Shown: positions 35,706 to 42,918 of the stretch, piece after piece | How positions within the stretch are numbered: the stretch's first letter is position 1 | Layout: the number at the start of each line of letters is the position of its first letter | Origin: Paenibacillus xylaniclasticus | GTDB lineage: Bacteria; Bacillota; Bacilli; Paenibacillales; Paenibacillaceae | Assembly (NCBI RefSeq): GCF_004001065.1 | Contig: NZ_BIML01000022.1 | Location: forward strand, 1-64,000 | DNA length: 64,000 nucleotides | Direction: 5' to 3' | Translations under genes and position numbers: made by a program | The notes under the pieces: model-generated | What the model saw: only the letters and a program-made list of their open reading frames with translations | What the model was told of the DNA's origin: nothing | Database searches by the model: none

Positions 35706-35740
35706 AAGTCCCTCTGTCTTGTTAGAATCCAGAGGGACTT
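35706..35740 (-). terminator. Terminator of the 24-kb biosynthetic operon
   Basis: An 11-bp stem (AAGTCCCTCTG and complement) with a 13-nt loop, followed on the minus strand by TTTATTTTTC, 18 bp past the phosphopantetheinyl transferase stop. No terminator of comparable quality was noticed inside the operon. Confidence 0.85.
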
Positions 35741-35758
35741 CATCTTCGCTATACGGTA

Positions 35759-36469
35759 TCAAAGCGCTGAATTGGAATGCAGCAGTAGACTATACTCTTG
35801 GAATCGAAAAGAACTACTCGGGCTTGCGGCTTTCAACGCCCAAGAAAGCATGTACTCCGTGTGAAACTGGAAGCTCATCAATTGGTACTCGCCTCTCCAA
35901 TTGTCGCTCCCATCGACCGGCACCTTGACCGTCGTCGGGGAAATGGCAAAGCCTTTGCCCAACGCTTTCAATATCGCTTCTTTACGAGTCCATATGGAGT
36001 AAAAGGCTTCGCGCTTTAATTGCTCGGTCGGCTGTCTATCCACATAATCCATCTCGTCCGACACAAAAGCTTTATCCATAACCATATATGGCGGCGGCAC
36101 CATTCTTTCCACATCAAGACCTATTGGCCACTTGGAAAACGCACAAGCTACAATTCCCGAAGTATGCGATACATTAAAGTTCATCTTTGCCCCTTCTACG
36201 AACGGCTTGCCGTAAGCATTCTTCTTAAGGACGATTTCCTCCGGACGACAGCCCATACTTGTACTCATTACCGTCTTAATTAGAATGCGACCAATTATAA
36301 ACTCTAATTTCTTAGATTCAACTAGATAGGAAGCGTAGACTCCCTTCTCTTCCTCGTCCAGAAGGTGGAGCCAGCGCGGCTCGATATCCGATACCTTATA
36401 ATCGTCCGTTCTCACCCAATAGATCTCAAGTCCGCTGCCCCTTTGCCCCTCTTCCTCGAAGCTCAACAA
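35759..36469 (-). CDS. Sfp-type 4'-phosphopantetheinyl transferase
   Basis: 236 residues. It converts apo carrier proteins to holo form by moving phosphopantetheine from CoA to the carrier serine. Motifs are MNFNVSHTSGIVACAF, PIGLDVERM (Mg-binding Asp and Glu) and FYSIWTRKEAILKALGKG. It is the last gene of the operon, overlapping the previous one by 7 bp, with TTG as start and GGAG eight bases upstream. It presumably modifies the five stand-alone carrier proteins of this cluster. Confidence 0.92.
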   Translation of the reverse strand: MLSFEEEGQRGSGLEIYWVRTDDYKVSDIEPRWLHLLDEEEKGVYASYLVESKKLEFIIGRILIKTVMSTSMGCRPEEIVLKKNAYGKPFVEGAKMNFNVSHTSGIVACAFSKWPIGLDVERMVPPPYMVMDKAFVSDEMDYVDRQPTEQLKREAFYSIWTRKEAILKALGKGFAISPTTVKVPVDGSDNWRGEYQLMSFQFHTEYMLSWALKAASPSSSFRFQEYSLLLHSNSAL

Positions 36470-37521
36470 ATCGTAATCTCCTCAGCCTCAAGCACATCCT
36501 GCTTCAACAAGGCTACCAGATCTGACAAAATGGCGTACTCCACCTCTTTCAATGCTTGCAGCTCCTCGGCCATCTTCGCCAGCAGCTTAGGCTGAAAGGT
36601 CGCATTAAATTTGAATAGAACCATTCTTAATATATCGTAGCGTTCCACAACCTCCTCATAAGCTGTAATAATTTTGTCCAGCCCGTCACGATCGGTTATC
36701 AACTGCTTCTCTACCATATAGTTCATTCGTTTCTTCATTAACTCTTTATGTTCATGAAGGACCGAAATGGCTACATGGCGCAGCTCTTTCTCCGGATTAT
36801 GCTTCGCCAGCACATCGCAGTATACGTCTATAATGTCTAGTCCATATACATCATAAATAGAAGCCCCCGGATTTCGGATTCCTCTCATATGTTCGGCAGA
36901 GCATTTGGACTCCAAATATTCTTCGAGATTCATGATGACATTGACCATGTCGAACTTATATTCCCGGTCCTCTCTTCTCTTATACAGGTATAAGCTTTGC
37001 GCCCAATCGATCTGGTCCGTAACCGCATCATAAGCCCGCAAGAAGTCCTGTATCTTAACCGCCGTTGGAACTAGCTGTCTAGCATGATCATATCCCAGTA
37101 CATGCAGGACCTGTTCATCCAAATCAAAGCCATAAATGAGAATGTCTCGAATGAGGTGTATACGCTGGTGAAATTCTAGAGGCGGGAGAAAATACTCATC
37201 CATATAGCCGTGGAAATAGTAGCCTTTGCTAATCCCTCGTACAATCGTCTCCATTAGCTCATCATGGGACGTGAAATCGCTGCGAATCATATTGGTTGTA
37301 CGAAAATGCGGAAACATATGATCCCAAATAAACAGCTCGTGGTAGGTAATCTCATTCGGCCCCGGAGTATCTTTGCTGCACGTTAACTGAATAAAATTGC
37401 TGTAAAACCATTCATCGAATTTATCATCCTCCTCCGGTACGATGGACATCGGCAAGGCGTAATGCATTCGTCCTTTGATCCTCGGAGAAAATATAGGAAG
37501 TTGAATGTTGCGTCTTAGCAT
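36463..37521 (-). CDS. BtrH-like family protein, group B (Cys-less)
   Basis: 352 residues. The first 170 residues resemble the papain-like N-terminal domain of butirosin protein BtrH: GRMHYALPMSI, then GYYFHGYMDEYFLP, IHLIRDILIYGFDLDEQVLHVLGYD. The N-terminal cysteine of the family is missing, replaced by the motif GRxHxAxPxSI, which is shared with the paralog at 37819. The C-terminal half is helical. In butirosin, BtrH transfers an acyl chain from a carrier protein to an amine; without Cys this protein may be a non-catalytic partner or use another mechanism. It sits between a carrier protein and the Sfp-type gene. AAGGAG seven bases before ATG. Confidence 0.6.
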   Translation of the reverse strand: MLRRNIQLPIFSPRIKGRMHYALPMSIVPEEDDKFDEWFYSNFIQLTCSKDTPGPNEITYHELFIWDHMFPHFRTTNMIRSDFTSHDELMETIVRGISKGYYFHGYMDEYFLPPLEFHQRIHLIRDILIYGFDLDEQVLHVLGYDHARQLVPTAVKIQDFLRAYDAVTDQIDWAQSLYLYKRREDREYKFDMVNVIMNLEEYLESKCSAEHMRGIRNPGASIYDVYGLDIIDVYCDVLAKHNPEKELRHVAISVLHEHKELMKKRMNYMVEKQLITDRDGLDKIITAYEEVVERYDILRMVLFKFNATFQPKLLAKMAEELQALKEVEYAILSDLVALLKQDVLEAEEITIC

Positions 37522-37555
37522 AGGACAACTCCTTTATCGTTTAATAGACGACTCT

Positions 37556-37819
37556 CTAGTCGCCAATGCCTAGCGAACCAAGCCGGTTCTGGACATACGT
37601 AACGAGAGACGCGATGTTCTGAAAATTATCAATAATTAATTGTTCCTCTCCGAACTCGAATCCGAACTCATTCTCAAGCCGGAGTACAATCGTCATAAAG
37701 CTCATCGAGTCCAAATGAATACGGCTCAGCAGGCTTGTATGCTCCTCCAGCTGCCCGGTATGCTTCAACGTTTCCTTAATAATGGCCTCGACCTTCTCCT
37801 GAATCGTAGAAATGCTCAT
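37556..37819 (-). CDS. Stand-alone acyl/peptidyl carrier protein
   Basis: About 87 residues; four-helix carrier fold with the phosphopantetheine serine in IHLDSMSFMTIV (about residue 38). Two adjacent ATG codons; the second (37819) has GGAGG six bases upstream. It overlaps the gene before it by about one base and probably holds the intermediate handled by the two flanking BtrH-like proteins. Confidence 0.9.
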   Translation of the reverse strand: MSISTIQEKVEAIIKETLKHTGQLEEHTSLLSRIHLDSMSFMTIVLRLENEFGFEFGEEQLIIDNFQNIASLVTYVQNRLGSLGIGD

Positions 37820-38835
37820 CATGACCCTCCCAGCTTTCCAGCAAAATGATCGTTTAGAAATTGCTCTAATATGGCAGCTTCCATGTCCTCTGCCTCGTAA
37901 AAGTTGTCATGCATCTCTTGGAGCAGAGATTGCTGACGGCTAATGGAGTACTTAACAGCGAGATTGCGGTTATGGAGCATCCGCTTCTCGATAGGGGCCA
38001 GACGCTCCGACCAAGCGCTGCCCGTTCCTGTCTGCTTCTCAGCAAATTCCACAGCCTCTCGCAAATGCTTCTTATGCTCCCAGATCAGATAGAACGGCCT
38101 TACATCGAACAGCGTCCTCAGCTGGCCTACTGCCTCCAAATATTGTCCCAGCTTAACTGCCCCCTGCTTCCCAATCGTATACCGCTCCGTATGATGTCCC
38201 GCGTTCAAATAATCTGAAAGCTGTTCGATTAACCGTTCTGGCTGAAACGTACAGCTCTGCTCCGGATTCGTTCTGAGCAAAGTACACAAGGACAGCTCCT
38301 CTGGATAAGGAGTGTGCTTCAGCCCTTCCTCCAAGGTCGAATTTCTTATCGCCTCACGAAGCGATTGCGAAGAGACCGTTCCCTTCGTATAAATCATTCT
38401 TTCGTTATAGCCGACAATGTGAAACCGGTCTACCGATTGTTCATATCCATAGACCATAAGGTCATGAACAAAATGCATTTTGCCGTACGAGAACCTTCCG
38501 GGAATGTAATAATCGTCGGCGTAGAGATAGACCGCGTAGCCCTGATGTAGATGGTCCATGACATAGGAGAGAGGGTCCTCCAACGCAGCGAGCTGCTCCA
38601 TCGGGATCTCCCTTGTATCCAGCAGCGAACAATTCACACCCCTTGAAGGCTGCTGATAGAAATCGAATAGAGACAGCTCCAGCAAATTTCTCCCAATCAC
38701 TTGATTCTGCCAAGCCACTTGAATGTACTGCGTATAAAACCATTGCGAAAAATCCGGATGGTTCGCCAATATCGATAACGGATAAGCGTGATGCAGACGC
38801 CCCCGGATGGGCGGCTCCCCCAAGCTAAGCTTCAT
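37819..38835 (-). CDS. BtrH-like family protein, group B (Cys-less), second copy
   Basis: 338 residues from ATG 38835 (GGGAGG eleven bases upstream; the frame extends 13 codons to a TTG). Paralogous to the gene at 36463: RGRLHHAYPLSIL, FSQWFYTQYIQV, then GYAVYLYADDYYIPG and MHFVHDLMVYGYEQSVDRFHIVGYN. The BtrH-type cysteine is absent; His121 and His124 are kept. The C-terminal 150 residues are helical and divergent. A pair of such proteins around one carrier protein suggests a heteromeric acyl-transfer or condensing unit; this is inference. Confidence 0.6.
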   Translation of the reverse strand: MKLSLGEPPIRGRLHHAYPLSILANHPDFSQWFYTQYIQVAWQNQVIGRNLLELSLFDFYQQPSRGVNCSLLDTREIPMEQLAALEDPLSYVMDHLHQGYAVYLYADDYYIPGRFSYGKMHFVHDLMVYGYEQSVDRFHIVGYNERMIYTKGTVSSQSLREAIRNSTLEEGLKHTPYPEELSLCTLLRTNPEQSCTFQPERLIEQLSDYLNAGHHTERYTIGKQGAVKLGQYLEAVGQLRTLFDVRPFYLIWEHKKHLREAVEFAEKQTGTGSAWSERLAPIEKRMLHNRNLAVKYSISRQQSLLQEMHDNFYEAEDMEAAILEQFLNDHFAGKLGGS

Positions 38836-38860
38836 TTCACTCACCGCCTCCCTTGAATGA

Positions 38861-40714
38861 CTAAGTGTATTCAATATCCGGAACGACCTTCACGTAATGG
38901 AGATAATACGTGCATTCCCGCTCTCTACGGTCGTCCGGTACATCCGCCCCATCATCGACTAGCTGCATGTCATGCCATTGGCCGCCGACCTGGAAGGCGA
39001 TTCTTTCTGCGGCATGGGCGCTGGCAAGGCAAGCAAGCTCAACAATGCTGCATCCCTCCGCTTCCGCAACTTCAACTCCATAGCTCCCTCTACCAAGGTC
39101 AAAGGTGATGACCAGGTTGTACCATTGATTGGCCGCATACCTCATAAGCTCCGCTTGGCCGCTGGCGTGGTAAGCGATAAGCCGTCCGTCCGGATTGAAC
39201 CTAAGTCTGCCTATTTCAGCGCCATTGCCTGCCATTAACACGACTTGAAGCTGGCCGAAGGTGTCTTGGGCTGCCAGTAAGCCGAGCTTCACTCGCCCTT
39301 TCGTACACTTAGGAAAAGCTCGTTCTGCTGTCGCATGGCAGTAAGGGTCTGCGTTCGACATTTGTAAGCTCTGATTCTGCTCGTCGGGAGAAGCTGCAAG
39401 CAGGAACTGCGCCCATAGAGGACGGTAGAGCTGCCAATTGGACAGGACCTGCTCTGGCGGCAAGCAGAATCGCTCGTCTAGAGGCTCTGTTTCCTCCGTC
39501 TCCATGACAAGCGGAATTTTACTGACCCATAGATCCTCCTTGTTCATGCTGAAGGTCAGCCAGATCGAATCCCCGGGCGGATCTCCATTCCCTTCTGTAA
39601 TCCCGCTTACGTAGTTCATTCCCCGATACTTATGCTGTCCCGCATATCTCCTTACAGGCACGTCGCCGCACAGCAAATCGATTCCCCGGAAAACAAGTCC
39701 ATCGTCGCTTACCGAGATGGCCAGCGGCCATCGCTGCTCGTTCGATGGATTCGGATTGTAGGCCGCAATATACTTCCCGTTCCGAAGCCGCTGCGCCCAC
39801 AGCTTGGACCCGGCCATCACGATGGACGTCTCGGTCCGCGGCCCATTCCAGCTCATTCCGTCATCATCGGAGACCGCGACCTGGGACCACTTGCCGAATA
39901 CGACCACCTTCCCGCTCGGCAATTGATAGTGGACCGGAGCTTTCACGTTGACCAATGTGTACATTCCGTCCTGACTGCGATCCTCCTCCCACCAGGCAAG
40001 CGTGGCTAGACGGTCGGCAAGCAGCTCTTCACAGGCCTCAATAAAGCCTTTGTCATCCGACTCCGTATAGTGCGGGTAGCTCGTATTCGTTTCGTTCCAG
40101 CCAGCGTGGCGATTATACCGAATAAAATAAATAGGTCCCAGCCTTCCATCCCGATAGAGCTCCCGGACAACTCTGCCAATGCCTTTGCCATCGTTGGGCA
40201 TCACCTCCGGACGAGGCGTAATGCCGTAGAAGCCTAGACAGAGCATTCGCTCCGCTTGTGTCGTATAAAATCCAGTACGCTGATGCATCATGGCGAAGCT
40301 TCCGGCATCCGCAGCACGGCCTGCCTCATCCCGGTACACCCCTTCGATAACAATCGGATAAGGTGGAAAGAGAGTGACCGGCTCCGTCCAATCGATACCG
40401 TTGTGCGAGCGGATCAGCATCGTCTGGCTTGGCGGACGATTCTCCTCAACCGGACAAGTAATGTACTGCAGCAGGAACATATGGTTCCAGTAAGCAAGCA
40501 GCGGGTTATGGTGGAAGGTCCAGCCACCTGCACCCGTGCGTTCTCTATGGGCCCGGACGATCTGATAATGGTGCACCCCTTTCACAGGCCGCAATCGTCC
40601 ATCTGAATAACCTACATCAGCGTTAGCTCCCACATAACGAGGGAAACCGTTAACAGCAGCAGCTTCGGGTTTACCGACCAAATCATTCCCCCCTCTATTG
40701 ATGACAGACGCCAT
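38861..40714 (-). CDS. Sialidase-like beta-propeller protein with C-terminal lectin-like domain
   Basis: 617 residues, no signal peptide. Asp-box motifs of the sialidase/BNR superfamily appear at IRSHNGIDWTEP, VSDDDGMSWNGP and ISVSDDGLVFRG, giving a six-bladed propeller over about 1-430. Residues about 440-610 look like a LamG/concanavalin-type beta sandwich (QWYNLVITFDLGRGSYGVEV). Catalytic Arg-triad residues of true sialidases were not identified. Its presence inside the operon (20-bp overlap with the MBL gene) is unexpected; it may process a glycosylated intermediate made with the GT2 enzyme. Confidence 0.6.
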   Translation of the reverse strand: MASVINRGGNDLVGKPEAAAVNGFPRYVGANADVGYSDGRLRPVKGVHHYQIVRAHRERTGAGGWTFHHNPLLAYWNHMFLLQYITCPVEENRPPSQTMLIRSHNGIDWTEPVTLFPPYPIVIEGVYRDEAGRAADAGSFAMMHQRTGFYTTQAERMLCLGFYGITPRPEVMPNDGKGIGRVVRELYRDGRLGPIYFIRYNRHAGWNETNTSYPHYTESDDKGFIEACEELLADRLATLAWWEEDRSQDGMYTLVNVKAPVHYQLPSGKVVVFGKWSQVAVSDDDGMSWNGPRTETSIVMAGSKLWAQRLRNGKYIAAYNPNPSNEQRWPLAISVSDDGLVFRGIDLLCGDVPVRRYAGQHKYRGMNYVSGITEGNGDPPGDSIWLTFSMNKEDLWVSKIPLVMETEETEPLDERFCLPPEQVLSNWQLYRPLWAQFLLAASPDEQNQSLQMSNADPYCHATAERAFPKCTKGRVKLGLLAAQDTFGQLQVVLMAGNGAEIGRLRFNPDGRLIAYHASGQAELMRYAANQWYNLVITFDLGRGSYGVEVAEAEGCSIVELACLASAHAAERIAFQVGGQWHDMQLVDDGADVPDDRRERECTYYLHYVKVVPDIEYT

Positions 40715-41660
40715 ACATCCCCCTCTCGGCTTCGACTAATTGCCCCAGCTCGACAAGGTGGTCCGCTAACGCTTTCCATTCGATGATCTCGTAGCGCAGC
40801 CGTGACGGAATTACGGTTCCCCCATGCAGCTCGGAGTAAATTTCGTACAAGGTTTTGGGAGCCGAGCAAACATGCAGCAGCTGCTTCAGTCTGGATCGGT
40901 AATGAGCTGCAATTCGTCCGCATACCGCAGCCAGCTCGGTAAACGGCTCGCCGTGACCCGGCAATACAAGTGTTGCGGGCAGCTGGGAGAGCATCTCAAG
41001 GCTAGGCAAGTAGCTCCTTAGCGGATACACATCAAAGCTGCAAGTGAAGTTCAGATTGGGGACCGTATCCGCCAGAATATGATCCCCCGCCAGAAGAATG
41101 CCGCTTCGCTCGCCGTACAATACAAGATGGCCCTCCGCATGTCCTTGTGTTTCGTATACCGTATAACGCTGTTCTCCCAGTTCAATGGCATGATCCGATA
41201 GGGTAACTACTTGAGGAAGCTCTGTCACCAGAGACTGGTATTGCTTCACCGATATCATCAGCCGGAATAGAATGGCATCCGGTATGCCGCAGGCTAAGTA
41301 CAAATCCCGGATATGCTCGGCATAGGGGGAGTCCTCCCCCCATACATAATGCGCCTGCCGATAAGCTTTCTCCGACATGAACACCGGGGCATCCGTTAGG
41401 TGCTGCATCCAGCCCGCTAACCCGAAATGATCGATATGATGATGAGTGACGATAATCCGGTTAATATGCCGTGGACTTATTTCTAATGAGGCTAACGCCT
41501 TCATCCAGAGCGACTGCGTAGATTTCGTAGAAAAGCCGCAGTCGATTACGGTAAATCCGTCCGCCTCCTCCACCAGATAACAGTTCGTCGTCTGGGAGGA
41601 GCTGATGAACGGAACCGGAATCCGATATATGCCCGGTGCGACCGTACGTATGCCATTCAT
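40695..41660 (-). CDS. Metallo-beta-lactamase-fold hydrolase
   Basis: 321 residues from ATG 41660 (GGATGG seven bases upstream). The full metal motif set is present: THHHIDHFG, GHAEGHLVLYG, LLAGDHILAD and LPGHGEPF. The C-terminal 80 residues form a winged-helix-like domain as in LACTB2-type enzymes. MBL-fold hydrolases act as thioesterases in some polyketide pathways, so it could release or proofread carrier-bound intermediates. No other thioesterase of the usual kind is present apart from the double alpha/beta hydrolase. Confidence 0.85.
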   Translation of the reverse strand: MNGIRTVAPGIYRIPVPFISSSQTTNCYLVEEADGFTVIDCGFSTKSTQSLWMKALASLEISPRHINRIIVTHHHIDHFGLAGWMQHLTDAPVFMSEKAYRQAHYVWGEDSPYAEHIRDLYLACGIPDAILFRLMISVKQYQSLVTELPQVVTLSDHAIELGEQRYTVYETQGHAEGHLVLYGERSGILLAGDHILADTVPNLNFTCSFDVYPLRSYLPSLEMLSQLPATLVLPGHGEPFTELAAVCGRIAAHYRSRLKQLLHVCSAPKTLYEIYSELHGGTVIPSRLRYEIIEWKALADHLVELGQLVEAERGMYGVCHQ

Positions 41661-41673
41661 TTCACGTCCATCC

Positions 41674-42918
41674 TTACCATACAAACCTCGTATCGGACAG
41701 CCGCTTTTTGATCTCGGCGATAATACTCGCCTCTTCCGCTTCGTTCTTCGCTTCGAAGGTCACCGAGAACCGGACGAACCGCCCCGCCTCATCCCAAGGA
41801 ACGGTCGAAATCAGCTTGTTCAGAATGAGATATTGAGAGAATTCCTCCGCAGTTTGAAAAGCTGGACCGTCGACGATTCCCTTCGGGCATTCCACATAAA
41901 GATAGAACGAGCCCTTCGGTTTATGAGCCGTAAACCCGCATTCCCGCAGCGCTTCCACCAGCATATCGTGTCTTCTGCTATATTTCTGAGCGGTCTTCTC
42001 CGTAATTTCCGGATGACGAAGACAGTAAATACCTGCGTGCTGAATCGCCATAAATTGACCGGAATCGCAGTTATCCTTAACCGCAGCGTACGCCTTCACC
42101 AATCGCTCGTTCCCGGCCACGAAGCCGAGCCGCCAGCCGGTCATATTAAACGACTTGGACAGAGATTGAATAGCCAGACCGACTTCCTTGGCACCGGATA
42201 CGCTTAGGAAGGAAAGCGGAGGATGTCCGTCAAAGGTTAGCGCTGCATACGCCTCATCCGAAATTGCTATGACTTCATTGTCATAACAGAATCGAACCAC
42301 TTGCTCGTAAAACTCCCGGGTTGCCGAAGCACCTGTCGGGTTATTGGGGTAGTTGATGTATAATAGCTTAGCCTTCTTCCTGATCTCTTCCGGAATGAGG
42401 TCGAGATTAGGCAGAAACCCGTTATCCCGGGTCAGCGGCAGCGGGTAGACCGAGCCGCCAAGCCACTTGGTATGCGTGCCCAGCACCGGATAGCCAGGAA
42501 CGGTCATCAGCGTAATATCCCCCGGATTAATGAAGGCGGCCGGGATTTGCGAGAGCGCAGCCTTAGAGCCGATAGCATGGTTAATTTCCTTGGCAGGGTC
42601 CAGCCCTTTGACCTGAAACACTTGCTCCATATAGTCGGCAGCCGCCCGATTGAACGCCATCGTGCCGTTATCGGAGTAGAACCGATTCTCCTTACGCTGA
42701 GCTTCCCGGTACAATACTTCTACGGCTTCCCGATCCGCCATCCAGTCCGGTTCGCCTAATCCCATATCAATGAGAAGCGTGTCTGGATTAGCGGCCCTCG
42801 CCTGTTCTCTGGCTTGCCTGATCTTCTCAAATTTATAAACCTCCGTTGCTTGTCCGAATTGTACCCCGCCAATTCGTTCAGCAAACACGTTCTGGATGGA
42901 GAATAACCCCCTGCTCAT
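41674..42918 (-). CDS. PLP-dependent aminotransferase, LL-diaminopimelate aminotransferase-like
   Basis: 414 residues of fold-type I class I/II aminotransferases, closest in pattern to DapL: RIGGVQFGQATEVYKFEKI, DMGLGEPDWMAD, YINYPNNPTGA, AISDEAYAAL, and the PLP lysine in SLSKSFNMTGWRLGF. The start ATG shares one base with the stop of the preceding gene (TAATG). The organism should have a separate DapL for lysine synthesis, so this copy probably makes or uses an amino acid building block. The substrate is unknown. Confidence 0.85.
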   Translation of the reverse strand: MSRGLFSIQNVFAERIGGVQFGQATEVYKFEKIRQAREQARAANPDTLLIDMGLGEPDWMADREAVEVLYREAQRKENRFYSDNGTMAFNRAAADYMEQVFQVKGLDPAKEINHAIGSKAALSQIPAAFINPGDITLMTVPGYPVLGTHTKWLGGSVYPLPLTRDNGFLPNLDLIPEEIRKKAKLLYINYPNNPTGASATREFYEQVVRFCYDNEVIAISDEAYAALTFDGHPPLSFLSVSGAKEVGLAIQSLSKSFNMTGWRLGFVAGNERLVKAYAAVKDNCDSGQFMAIQHAGIYCLRHPEITEKTAQKYSRRHDMLVEALRECGFTAHKPKGSFYLYVECPKGIVDGPAFQTAEEFSQYLILNKLISTVPWDEAGRFVRFSVTFEAKNEAEEASIIAEIKKRLSDTRFVW

